Shown one piece after another: positions 21,542-33,443 of a DNA stretch of 64,000 bases (positions are counted from its first letter, which is position 1; each line of letters begins with the position of its first letter). The translations under genes were made by a program, and so were the position numbers. The DNA comes from Adiantum capillus-veneris (Eukaryota > Streptophyta > Polypodiopsida > Polypodiales > Pteridaceae). The stretch lies in the NCBI GenBank assembly GCA_014529385.2, contig CM043959.1, positions 48,361,928-48,425,927 on the forward strand, read 5' to 3'. The notes under the pieces are model-generated. The model did no database searches and was not told where the DNA came from. It worked only from the letters and a program-made list of their open reading frames with translations.

Positions 21542-23755
21542 TTACCTCTCGCTTGAAATCATAGTCGTCCTCGACTATGAGGTAGAGATGGTAAAGTCTC
21601 ACCCATTAGTCCATTGGTCTTAGCGGGTAGAGGATCCATTTTTACCCTACGACATCATTCCAGAGTGGATGACTAATCCACTTGGTGCTTGAGAGACATT
21701 GTCTGCCGCAAGCATGTCTACTCTTTTTAGTCCATATCATACTTCCAAAGTAGAGTGACAAGTTCTACTTGGTGTTTGGGAGACGTAGTCACCACAAACA
21801 TTATCCTAAGTATGCATACTTTAAAATTTGTGCACAAAACATAAAAAGAGAGTCCTATAAGATAAAAACATTGATCATTTAAAATGCATTTCTTTTACAT
21901 TTGCTTACTCTTTTGTGTCATTGTAAGCATCATTAACAAGGTTCATATTATCCTTAAGCCATGTTCTTTGCATGCATTTAGCATCTTTGAAAGGATAATT
22001 AAATAAGATACTGTCAGTAATCTTACCATTTCTTAATACCTTGTCTTCTTGTTGAAGGATGAACTTGGGTTGGAGCTCCTCTGCTTCATCCTTGATCTGT
22101 GGCGGGTCTTTATTTGTGTATAATTTTCCTTAGATGAGCCTTGGGGAAGTTTAGTAAGACCCAACTTTTTTTCTTCTTCTTCTTCTTTTTTTTTTTTTTT
22201 AAAAAAAAAAAGGATAAGGCTCTTTTGTGCCTAACGGCAAGAGCCTCTTTTGCCTAGCTAATAAATGGATATAGCCTGTTTAATCTTGTAAAAAGATTCG
22301 TTTTGATCTCGGCTATACTCCTTTGCAATGAAGATCTTCCCAGGTATCTTAAGCTACAAGGGACTTTTGGATCTTCCGTCTTTAGCCTCGAAAGGTAGTT
22401 TCTCCTTAGAAGTATGTTCACGTTATTAGAGACATACTGTTGTTAAGATAAGTACTTCTCTCATTTTGAGCATTGATCTACTTCGAATCACAGGCTTTTA
22501 GTAGATCAAGGATCATTAGTTTTGTAACTTTGCTTTTGGCCATCCGTTGGAATAGTAGGCCGACATAAGAGGATTACTCTAATTCTGATAGAGACTCTAT
22601 CAAAAATTAGTGGTCATAGTAGGATTTCTATTCGACACAATTGGATGTTGGCAAGCCATGGTCCTTTTCTCATACTTCATCTTTTGGTATACCATACATT
22701 TTGAAACATTCTCTTGTATGTTATTGTTTCTTGGTAAGCCAATACAAGTATGCTTTTACTCCTAGCAGAGTAAATTCGAATTCCTCTTTGCCCCGCATAT
22801 GGAAGGAGCATGGGAAGTAAGGAAGATATAGCCTACTGAGGTATGGAAGATAACCATCCTTTTACGTGAGTGGTTCTTTTTCTTCCATTTGTAAGGCTAT
22901 TATCATATCCCTAAAGCCTGGGTGAGAAGCATATTTAACTATCATAAAATATAGCTCATTGTAAGTTGCTATTGATATCCTATCTACCCTTGGCCATTGG
23001 GAAAGTGCATCGGCTACATGATTGTGCTTGCCAGCAATGTGAGCAAAGTAGAATTTAAATTGCAAAAATAAATTTTCCTACCTCATTTGATTGTCCGAGA
23101 GCTTGGTTTGAATCATGAATGGAGTCCGCAAGAAGTACTTCCATGTGTCTAGAGCATTTAAAACAGCTCATAGGTCCTTTTTTATATGACCAACATTCGC
23201 TCATTGGAGTTGAGTCTTTGAATCTCGTATGCTATGGTATTCCCTTCTTGAAGCAAAGTTTTGCTCAAAGGCAAACATCCAGGCATTACATTGGACCTCA
23301 AATAGCTTTGAGAGATCCCATAAGTTGAGAAATAAGTTTCTCTTTAAACTTTTTAGAAATATTTTTCTCTCTTTGTGGTCCATGTATACTTAACGTTCTT
23401 TTTTGTTAAGTCATGTATTGGACCTGCTATAAGCATGGATTTTTCTTATGAAGCATCTCTAGTATGCACTCATACCCTTAGAGCTTTGCAACTCATGTAG
23501 ATTCCTTGGATTAGGCCATCTTTTATTACCTCTACTTTTTGTGGATCCATAGAAATACCACTTTTAGAGATAATGTGACCTAATTATTGAATCTCTCTCG
23601 AAACTTACCAGTCCATGGCCATGTTATTTCCTTTTCGAACTTCTCTTGTGGATCTTGTAAAGCTCAATAAGGAGGCTTATTAGGCAGGGAGCTTCATGGT
23701 AAAAGCTCCATTGTATGGCCATTGTCCCCTGATTGTGGAGATAGCTCACGGGGGC
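21542..23755 (-). pseudogene. Interior of chromovirus A: decayed integrase, RNase H and RT edges
   Basis: Read on the minus strand. Near 22862-23065 the RNase H end is seen (FYFAHIAGKHNHVADALSQW). Segments around 23119-23400 match RNase H, and 23400-23620 the RT thumb, with many stops and shifts. Integrase and chromodomain pieces occupy about 22000-22860, broken by an A/T homopolymer near 22190-22210. RT core is missing: thumb sequence is followed at about 23620 by the segment that precedes RT in sister elements. Non-functional. Confidence 0.75.
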
Positions 23756-25077
23756 AATAAGCATAACATGCACTTGTAGAAAGCATTAACTATCCCAAGC
23801 CTCAGTCCCAAGACCTCAAACACCTTCGAAGGTGGAGAGAGCTAGCAGGGAATGAGGGTAGGGAAGAGGAAGAAGAAACATTTCGTAGGAGAAAGAATTA
23901 GTTCCTCACTTATCATACTCTTGTTGCTAGCATACATAATATCATAGTAATGAAGAAGAAGGAGATGGCAAGCTTAAGCATTGAAGCATGGCTCTTGGTT
24001 GGATTTGCACTCCATAGCCAAGAGTGTTGGTGTAGGCTCTCAACCTCTACTTGCTTGGAGAAGGAGAGGGAGCTCTTGCACTTTGCATAGTACCCATGAG
24101 AGTGTTTGTGAGTGTGTGTGGGTGAGTATACCCCCTAAGAAACCCCCTATCTTGCTTGGGTTGACCCCCCCCCTTGTAGCTCATGCTTGAAGCTCATTGG
24201 ACCCCTGCAGGCCTAGCCAATCACAAGCAGGAGCCATTACAAGCAACAGGGGTAGCCTTGGGACAAGTGTCCCCCTTTCCCCTTTGAGAGAGAGGACTTG
24301 ATAAATGCAAAATCAATTAATTAAATATCCTAAATTATCATTGGACCCCTTGGGTGGCCAACCAATAGGCTTCAGGCACACCATGAGGGCAACATGGGGA
24401 GGAACTTGACAAGTGTCCTTGCTGCCTCTTCAAGCTGGGGCTTCCCTTGTGTGTGTGTGTGTGTGTGTGTGTTCTCTCTCACCCCCCCCCTTGTAGGCTC
24501 GCCCCCCTCCTTGTAGGGATCTTTTTGACTTTGGATGAGCAAGCCCCTTAGTCATCAAGCATGACAAAGCACTTGAACTAGGGGGTGTTCCCACAAGCAT
24601 CTCAGGCAAGCATCTCAAGGCACCTCAAGCACCTTAATCATGTAGCAAGTGAAGCACCCCAAGCATGGAGCCAGTCAAGCACCTCAAGCATCTTAATCAA
24701 GCACCTCAACCATGTCAAGCACCTCAAGCACGACAAGCACCTCAAACAGGACAAGCACCTCGAGCTTAGGCCGGGTTCCCACCTCAAGCTCAACCCTAGC
24801 TTGCCTAAGGTCAATTGCCTAAGGTCAAAGTACTTTTACACACATTATTGGAGGTCTTCAATGAAGCTAACCCTAAGGTCTTATGCTCCATTGGTTAGCC
24901 TTGCTCTTTGATAGACCATCTCTCATTTGGGCCCCTTAACCATTGGCCCCGTGTTGAAATAGGTCTATAAGCACATGTCTATATCTTAACCCTTGTTCCC
25001 GTGTATTCTCCCACATTAAGTGATCAGTTTAATATGAGAAAATCATTTGGGTTGGATAGATATTAATTTTTATGACA
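23756..25077 (-). repeat. Truncated 5-prime LTR of chromovirus A
   Basis: Nearly identical to 20156-21541 apart from the TG tract and scattered substitutions, and ends TTTTTATGACA followed by TATTT. The first roughly 540 bases of the plus-strand orientation are absent. Confidence 0.9.
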
Positions 25078-26629
25078 TATTTCATCCACAAGTTTGATGG
25101 CAGCAACTTCACCATGTGGAAAGAGTGCATGAAAGATGTTTTGACTAACAAAGGTCTATCAGAACCACTAAGAGAGCATGCAAAGGGTGATGGATATACG
25201 CAGGCTCAATGGGAGCTTTTGGATGCAAAAGCCATGGCTACATACGTCTAGATCTAGCTAAGTTAGTGTTCTTCACTACCATAGGGAAGACGACAGCCAA
25301 GGATCTATTGGATATCTTATGTTCAACATGGGAGAGAAAAAGTGCATACAAAAATGTTTCTCTCATGAGAAAGCTTATGATCTCAACATGAAAGAAGGTA
25401 GCACAAGTTTTGAACACTTAAATGAGTTCAACTCCTTGTTCAGTCAGTTGACATCTTAGGGCTTTAGTGAGTTTGATGACGACCTCGAGTTTAGATTCCT
25501 GTTATGCTCTCTATCCAATTCATGGGACATATTTTTCACAGCCATTAGAAATTCAGCTATGAATGGAAAGTTAGTGTTCAATGCTATCAAAAATGCGTTT
25601 CTCACTGAAGAGATTCCCCGTAAATCTCTTGAAGGTGCTGGTCATGGAGATGCATATATGGATGGCAGTTCAACGAAGCAAAGAGGCCGGGACAAGAACA
25701 AGAAGAAAAGCAAGAGTAAAGAGAAAAATCCTTGTAGTCCGAGTAGAAACAAGAACTCTAGTAGAGAATGTAGTGCGATAAATGTAAATTGTTACCATTG
25801 CCACAAAAAGGGCCATTACAAAAAGGATTGTCTTAGTTTCCTAAGAGAGAAAAAAAACATGCGAAAAGATATTTCTGGACAAGGCAAAAGTACGGTAAAG
25901 ATTGAGGAGATCAACGTGGTGGAGTCTCCCATACCTACCACTGTGGTAGAGAATGATCCTCCTTTAGTGATGAATGTCATTTCACAAGTGATTCATGCAG
26001 AGATGAGAGAAAATCCCTCATATGTTCTCATTTTCACTTTGGATCGTACTCTAGATGCTTTGGTTGCACAGGATGAGGGTTATGTGCAAAATTGGATTCT
26101 AGATTGTGGTGGAAGTTTTCATGTCACACCACAAAGATATTGTTGTTCCTCTTATGCGTTCATGCAGGGCATAGTCAAGCTTGGTGATTCCTATGAGCTT
26201 GACATTACTAGCATCAATGATGTGAAGCTTCAGATGCACAATGACACTACTTTTGTATTGCAAATAATTAGACATGTGCCCAAGTTTACAAAGAGCTTTC
26301 TTTCTATAGGACAACTGGATGACCTTGGTTACACTATAGTATTTGGTAATAGTTCTTGGCTAATCTGCAAGAACAACCTTGTCATGATGAAAGGTCATAA
26401 AAATGGATCCCTGTACTCTATGTTTGTATTGAGTGTCAACAAACGCTCTATCTATGTTTCCGAGCTACCGTCTACTAAGTTGTGGCATAACTGGCTAGGG
26501 CATATTAGCCATAAGGGAATGAAAACACTTCAACATTTTGGCTACTTACTCGTGTTACATTACATGGATTTTCCATTGTGTGAGCATTGTCTATACGGTA
26601 AATAGACTAGGTTGACATCATCACTAGGT
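25078..26629 (+). pseudogene. Ty1/copia gag, zinc knuckle, protease and pre-integrase region
   Basis: The gag part (25078-25800) has stops and shifts. From 25559 to 26605 one frame of 348 codons is open. It holds a CCHC knuckle (CYHCHKKGHYKKDC at about 25790-25830), a protease-like start WILDCGGSFHVTP where relatives have D-S-G, strand and flap segments, and the pre-integrase module LWHNWLGHISHKGMKTL followed by CEHCLYGK. The active-site Ser is Cys. The frame stops at 26603 shortly before the LTR of chromovirus B begins at 26630. Motif order is that of copia (gag, protease, integrase before RT). Its RT remnant lies beyond chromovirus B at 36145. Confidence 0.88.
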
Positions 26630-27604
26630 TGTAATGGAAATGGCCTATGAACTTTGAGAATAGCTGAATTAAGATAATTATAGTGAGTATTTTTGTGAGA
26701 TTACTTTGAGAACATGGAGGGTGAACTTAATTGATGGTAGAAACATAAACATAGTACTTAATTAACTTGGCATGAACAATAATTTTGCAAGAGAGAGTAT
26801 TAGAGAACATGACAATAGTTGAGGACCGGATTTACTTGGAGCCGGCGGTCCCCCCTCCAAAAGGTGTTTGTATTATAGATTCTCCCATCAAGAGATACTT
26901 GGTACAATACAATTTGTGTTCCTTGTGACCTAGGTGATGCAATGAAGATGGAAAGCTTCATGCATCACGAGCATAACATAAACTTTGCAAAACGTTTTAA
27001 CTATCAAAATCCTCAGTCCCAAGGCCTCAAACACCTTTGAAGGTGGAGAGAGATAGCCTCCAGGGGTGGACTATGTAATCATGTTAATGTATAACGTGAG
27101 TTCAAAAGGAGGGGTTTTAAAATGAAAACTTTTTATGCAATTTAACAGAGATACATTAAAATAAGAGGCTTTTATATTCAAGTTTAGAAAAAACTCCTAA
27201 AATAAGGGGTCATTTTATTCATTTAAACATGTTAAAAGAGGGGTTCACGAATGCATGTTATATAGGGGGGTATTTATGATGAACCCCCCGAGGAGCTAGC
27301 GGGAATGAGGGTAGAGAAGAGGAAGAAGAATCATTGATAGGAGAAATAAATAGTTCCTCACTTATTATCACTCTTCTTGCTTAGCATAGCATATTAATGA
27401 AGATGAAGAATATGGAAAGCTTAAGCATTGAAGCGTGGCTTTTGGTTGGATTTGCATTCCATAGCCAAGAAAGTTAGTATAGGCTCTCAACAATCTTGGA
27501 GAAGGAAATGGAGCTCTTGCACTTTGCACTTCACACAATGAGAGAGAGATAGAGAGAGTGTGTGTGTGTGTGTGGGAGAGTATACCCCCTCTCATGCTTG
27601 GTCC

Positions 27605-27664
<60 letters not shown>

Positions 27665-28272
27665 TTATTTAATTTTATCATTTGGACATGTGTCCTCTTT
27701 TTCCTCTTTGAGAGAAAGAACTTAGTTATTTATTTTTATGCATCTAAAGTCTCATTGGACCCCTTTAAAGCCTATCCAATAAGATTCAAGCACATCATGA
27801 GGGCCCAAATGGGGAGGATCTTGACGTGTTTTTTATGCTTCTTAAGATATCATGTTTGAATTGAACACTTCAAGAACCTTAGTCATTTAAGCATTAGAAG
27901 CACCTCAAGCTTGGGTAAGGTTCCCACAAACACCTTAAGAACCTTAGTTAGCAACACGACAAGCACCTCATGCTTCGGTAGGATTCCCACCTCAAGGTCA
28001 GTCCTTGCTTGCCTAAGGTCAAAGGAATTTTTAACACTAACTTTTGGAGGTCTTTAATGAATCTGACCCTAAGGTATTTAAGCTCCATTAGGTAGCATTG
28101 CTCTTTAACAGGCCATCTCTCATTTGACCCCTTTAACCTTGGCCCCATGTTGAGACAGATCCATAATCACATATCTATATTCTAACCCTTGTTCCCATTT
28201 ATTCTCCCAATTAAATAATCAATTTAATATGAGAAAATAATTTGGGTTGGTTAGATATTAGATTTTATGACA
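26630..28272 (-). repeat. 3-prime LTR of chromovirus B (1643 bp, with a MITE)
   Basis: Plus-strand start TGTAATGGAAATGGCC and end TTTTATGACA. It contains the 235-bp MITE at 27058-27292 and a CT tract at about 27609-27661. Confidence 0.88.
27058..27292. mobile_element. MITE-like insertion, 235 bp, inside LTR B
   Basis: The other LTR copies read GAGAGAGCTAGCGG without a break. Here GAGATAGC (27050-27057) and GAGCTAGC (27293-27300) flank the extra DNA as an 8-bp duplication with one mismatch. Ends are imperfect inverted repeats (CTCCAGGGGTGGA and, reversed, CTCGGGGGGTTCA). An 8-bp duplication and a CAGGGG-type end fit hAT. Inside, a motif like AAAAGAGGGGTT recurs four times. Confidence 0.72.
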
Positions 28273-28289
28273 TTACGTCTGTGTTGAAA
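28273..28289 (-). other. Polypurine tract of chromovirus B
   Basis: Read on the minus strand: TTCAACACAGACGTAA next to the LTR start TGTCATAAAA. It is weaker than those of A (21542) and G (56376), which read GAGAGAGG or GCGAGAGG, so it has mutated. Confidence 0.55.
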
Positions 28290-28639
28290 TCATAGTCATC
28301 CTTGACTATGAGGTAGAAGAGATAAAGTCTTAGTCACTAGTCTACATTTTGTAGTGGTGGGTAGAGGATCCCTTTTCACCCTACAACATCATTCCAAAAT
28401 GGATGACTAGTCCATTTGGTGCTTGGGAGACATAGCTGCCACAAGCATATCTGATCTTTAGTCCATATCATACTCCCAAAGTAGAGTGACAAATTCTACT
28501 TGGTGTTTGAGTGACATCATCATCACAAACAAGATTGTAAGCATGCATACTATTTAAATTTGTGCACAAAAGAGGATTAGTATTATAAGACAAAAACATT
28601 GTTCATTTAGAAAGCATTTACACTTGCTTACTCTAATGT

Positions 28640-30071
28640 AGCATTGTAAGCATTGACAAGGTTCATACTATCCTTAAGCTGTATTCCTTACATCCATCTA
28701 GCATCTTCAAAAGGCTAATTTTTTAACTTAATAAGATATCATTGAATAATCTTACCATGTTGTAGTACCTTGTCTTCATGCCTAAGGATAGCTTCAGATT
28801 GTAGCACCTCTTCTTGGTCTTCTATTTTTGGAGGGTCTTCAATAATTGGTTCTCTTGGTGGCTCTCCTTTGTAGGGATTAAGTAGGCTCACATGAAAAGA
28901 ATTTTGTATGAGCAAATGGTTGGGCACCTTGAGTTGATAAGCCATGTCATTGATTGGCTTCAAGATTTGAAAAGGACTTTTGATGGCCCGTAGTATTTTT
29001 GTCGTTGTTTTCCTCAATCGAGCCTTGGGGAACTTAAGTAAGACGCAATCATTTTCTTTGAATGTTAAGGCCCTTCTGTGCTTGTCAATGGCAAATTTTT
29101 GCCTTTGTTGAGAGATGGATATAGCCTCCTTAACCTTTTAAAAATATTCTTGTAGGTCATGGCTATACTCATCTCAGGAGCAAAGATCTTTCCATGTACT
29201 TTAAGTAGCAAGGGACTTTTAGGTCTTTCCTCTATGATCTCAAAAGGTTCTTTTTCCATAGTAGTATGGATAATATTATTGTACGCATACTCTACAAGGG
29301 GTAAGTACTTCTCCCATTGTGAGCATTGATCTACTCTGTAACATAAGTCTTTAGTAGATTGAGTATCGTACAATTGGCTATCTCACTCTGGCCATTTGTT
29401 TGTGGGTGATAACCAAAGAGAAATTCAATCTTGTACCTAGATTTTCAAAGAGACATTTTTAAATTACTGGTCATTCTAGGATCTCTATCTAACGCGATGG
29501 ATGTTGGTAATCCATAGTGTTTGAAAATATGAGATATGAAGAGGGTTGCCATTTGGTGTGCCTTAATAGTCTTTTTGATAGGAATAAAGTGTGCTTTCTT
29601 GCTAAACCTTTCAAATATTGTCCATATTCCCATGGATAAACTTGGGTAATCCAAAGATAAAATCCATGGATATACTTTCTCATGGTGAATCAGGGATTGG
29701 CAATGGCTGGAGTAATCCAGGTTCCTTCCCTCTATCATACTTAGTCTTTTGGCATAGCACACATTTTGAAACATACTCTTGTACGTCCACTTTCATGGTA
29801 GGAAAATAGAAGTACGTCTCTACTCCTCAAAGAGTAGGTTGAATGCCACTATGCCCCACATAGGGAGGAACATGGGATTCATACATGACTTTCTCATGAA
29901 GGGAGTGGGTAACACATAGCCTATTTCCACACGGAGAAGATAACCATCCTGCAAGGTGAATGGTTCCTCTTTCTTCCCCAAAGCAAGGGCCGACATTACA
30001 TCTTTAAAGTCAGGGTCAATAGCATACTCATTTATCATAGAAGATATATCATTGTGAGTTGCTATAGACAC
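28640..30071 (-). pseudogene. Integrase and chromodomain of chromovirus B
   Basis: Minus-strand pieces in shifting frames. The integrase N-terminal part is at about 29775-30071. The core shows YGLPTSIALDRDPRMTSN (29445-29774) and the region with YAYNNIIHTTMEKEPFEIIE (29065-29373). The C-terminus is at 28739-29017 (MAYQLKVPNHLLIQNSFHVS, then VLQSEAILRHEDKVL), leading into the chromodomain at about 28640-28760. The chromodomain is expected to bind chromatin marks and steer integration in intact relatives. Decayed here. Confidence 0.82.
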
Positions 30072-30518
30072 CGCATTAACTATTGGTCGTCATGAAAGTG
30101 CATCAGTCACTTGATTGTGCTTACCAGCAATGTGAGCAATATGAAAATAAAATTGCAAAAGAAAATTTTCCCACCTCATTTGTTTGTCAAAAAGCTTGAT
30201 TTGCATCATGAAGTACTTGAGACTTTGGTGGTCTGTTCGTAAAATGAATGGAGTCCCCAATAAATAGTGCGTCCATGTGTCTAGGGCATGTAGAACATCT
30301 AAAAAGATCTTTCTCATAAATGCCCAAGACCCGTTCATCCATATTGAGCCTTCGGCTCTTATATGCTATGGCATTCCCTTCCTGAAGCAAAAATGCTCTA
30401 AGGCAATCACCACAAGAATCACATTGGACCTCAAATGGCTTTGAGAGATCCGGAAGCATGAGGACTAGTTGAGAGGTAATCTTATCTTTGAGCTTTTCAA
30501 AAACATTTTGCTCCTTAG
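30072..30518 (-). pseudogene. RNase H of chromovirus B (part before the TIR insertion)
   Basis: Minus strand. Motifs include PFEVQCDSCGDCLRAFLLQE (first Asp), the MDERVLGIYEKDLF stretch, LRTDHQSLKYFM and FYFHIAHIAGKHNQVTDALS. The start is cut by the insertion at 30519. Frameshift between the two halves. Confidence 0.82.
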
Positions 30519-31857
30519 CACTAGAATGGTAACAAGACACTTTTATGTCCTTGGACACTTTTGTGTCCTGTTAAGTGACCATTTTTCTTGAATTATTTGA
30601 AGAGTATGAAAATGAATTTCTCGGTGCTATATATCCACAAAGTTGCCTTATGAGCTGAAAAAAACTTAGCATTTTTTTTGGAGTATCTATATCACCATTA
30701 ACCTTACTCTTGCACAACATTTTTGAACCTAAACTGTGTGAAAAAACGGGTCCTGTTTTTGGCTTTTTTTCAATTTTTGGCAACTATACCACTCTAAACT
30801 TCATGTTTGTGAGGTTTAGATGGCTAGAGGTTAGGCCTTCATAGTTCTCAACATGTTTTGATGCTTGTAGGGAGAGCTAAGTGTTAAAAGTGAAAGTTAT
30901 GACCAATTTACAAGAATTACATAATCCTGTTTTTTGGCCAAAATTAGCACTTTTATGATTTTTTTGGTGGCTTTCTTGATATCCAAATTCAATTTTGATT
31001 GTGTAAGTGTAATGTATAACATAAAGCTAATCTTCCTTGAGTTTTGGGGGACCTAATATGCTATATAGCATTGTATATGATGATGGTTGAGTTTTTTGAT
31101 TACTGAAGAATACGATACATTTTAGAGTAGCAAGTATAACTTTTTCAATATTGCTAGTTTCTTAAGCCAATTGTGCGTATTTTGTAGGTAGTAACCATAT
31201 CTAATCATAGACTACAAACTTGGCTAGATATTGAGTAGTTTCTATGGGTTTCTAGAGGTCATAATGCTAAACCCAGTTTTTTCATGTTTGTTGTATTTAG
31301 CACTTTATCATTGCCCCCAAGGTTCCAATTGTAAGAGATCCATTATCCTTTTGACATGCTCCATGGATCCTTTTGAATTCAAAGGCCCAAAGGGAGCTAA
31401 GAAAACATGTATATAGTATCTGTATTGAGCGTGACTATAGAAACTTTGATGATAGGTCCGCAGAATGGCAAAAATGCAACTTTTTTGTACCTATTTTTTT
31501 TGCCCAAAAAAAAAATAGTGAGGTAAAATCAACCATATGTTTTGGTCACCAACCCATTGAAGTTAACGGGGCATTTTATCTCATGTCCTAAGAAAATCCC
31601 CACTCTTATTTATATGCAATCAACCGTAAGAAATTGCTGTTTTGGGCAAAATGCATTGGTCCATCAACTTTGGAGGCTTGTAGTGACCAAGGGATGAGAA
31701 AAATTACAAGTTTCTCATTTTCTCAATATGTAGTAGTTATTGAACTGTAAGCTCATGAAAGGATTTTTCAAAATGAGTGGATCTACTATGGTTTTGGAAT
31801 TTTTTCCCAAAACCCTGAAAGGACACTTTTATGTCGTGTTAGGTTACCATTCTAGTG
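30519..31857. mobile_element. CACTA-like TIR element, 1339 bp, non-autonomous, inside chromovirus B pol
   Basis: The left end CACTAGAATGGTAAC is mirrored at the right end (GTTACCATTCTAGTG). Subterminal copies of ACACTTTTATGTCC and the palindrome GGACACTTTTGTGTCC lie near the ends. In chromovirus G the same site is uninterrupted (CTCCTTAGCATACCATG near 58650), and joining the flanks here restores that phrase (CTCCTTAG plus CATTCCATG). The CACTA terminus suggests the CACTA superfamily, but the usual 3-bp duplication is not obvious; at most CA could be duplicated. No transposase ORF. Confidence 0.82.
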
Positions 31858-32651
31858 CATTCCATGAATACTTAACGTTCTTCTTTGTTAATTCATGTAA
31901 TGGTCTTGCTATTTGAGAAAATTTTCCTATGAAGCGTCTATAGTATGCACACATATAAATAAAGCTTCTTAGCTCATGTAGATTCCATGGATTAGTCCAT
32001 GCTTTTATTACCTCTATCTTCAATGGATCCATACGGATACCATCTTGAGAGATAATATGAACGAAGTGTTGAATCTCTTGAAGGAAAATTTCTCTTTTCT
32101 TTTGGAAAAGAAAAAGATTGTTCTCCCTCAATGCTTGAAAAACCACTTGGAGATGTTGCTTGTGTTCCTCCAAGGACTTGGAGTAGATGATGATATCATC
32201 AAAGAACACTCCAGTGAACTTGGGGTAGGGTCTAAATATTTTCTCCATCAAACAATTGAATGCAGCTAGTGAATTGGTCAAGCCAAAAAGCATGACTAGA
32301 TATTCATAAAGACCAAACGTTGTACAAAACGTGGTCTTTAGGATATCTTCATTCACTATCCTTATTTGATGATAACCACTTTTAAGGTCAATCCTACTGA
32401 AGTAGGTAGAGCCTTATAGCTTATCAAACAGATCTTCTACCCAAGGCACATGAAATTTATTTTTGATAGTTATATGGTTTAGTGCTCGATAGTCCACACA
32501 CATACAGGATGTACCATCTTTCTTTTGCACTAAAAGGACTAGAGAACAAAAGGGAGAGGAGCTAGGCCTCACCATCCCTTTGTCTACCAATTCTTGTACT
32601 TGCCTCATGATCTCCTCTTGTTGAGATTGGTAAACTCGATAAGGAGGCTTG
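31858..32651 (-). pseudogene. Reverse transcriptase of chromovirus B
   Basis: Minus strand. Motifs in order: [72 protein letters not shown] (MPFGLTNAP in relatives), GVFFDDIIIYS (catalytic FFDD) and LGHII-type ending. A stop lies near 32415. The PFG-to-LFG change and stops make it inactive. Confidence 0.88.
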
Positions 32652-33443
32652 TTAGGAGCTCAATTTGATGGTCATTATCCCCTCATTTTGGAGGTAAGTC
32701 CATAGGAACATCATCGATAATAAAAATTGGAATCCATTTAGAAAAGTAGACAAATCTAAATCTTCTTGATTCCTACCATTTTTATTTGATAAATCATTAG
32801 TGTCATTAGTGGATTCTTTGACAAAAGTCATGTATGCAAAAACCGAGCTTTTCATTGACTTATCAAAAGCCGGCGAATTTACAACTAGTGTAGTACAACC
32901 AGACTCATTAGCATCTATATACATGTTCTTTCCCCTGTAGGTAAAGTAGATTCTCCTTTCAGGGAACTTCATGTTGTCAGCCATGCGGTTGAACCATGTT
33001 GCCCCTAGGACAGCATCCTCATGTTGGAGAGGAGAGATGAAAATTTCTTCTTTGTCGACATCGCTTTGGACATGAAGCCTCAACTTCCCAATCAAGGAAG
33101 TAACGGAGGCTTGCTATCCCTTGAAAGTTGTGTCAGCAATTATAATATCTCCCATCTCAAAGGCTTGAATGCCCAACTTGGTGGCCCAATCCATTTGATA
33201 TGAAGTTGTGAGTAGAGCTAGGGTCAAACAAGATGAAGGCATCATGTTCCCTTACCTTTCCCCAAAAATAGGACAGAGGTGATCCTTTGCAATTATAATA
33301 TCTTCCATCTCAAAGTCTTGAATGCCCAACTTGGTGGCCAAATCCATTGATATGAAGTTGTGAGTAGAGCTAGGGTCAAACAAGATGAAGGCATCATGTT
33401 CCCTTACCTTTCCCCAAAAATAGGACAGAGGTGATCCTTTGCA
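32652..33443 (-). pseudogene. Protease region of chromovirus B, with a 153-bp tandem duplication
   Basis: Minus strand. The aspartic protease start reads FILFDPSSTH where relatives have D-S-G or D-T-G, and downstream [20 protein letters not shown] and VLGATWFNRM. The segment carrying the active site is present twice in tandem, 33138-33290 and 33291-33443, period about 153 bp and nearly identical. The duplication keeps the frame length (51 codons). Confidence 0.82.
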
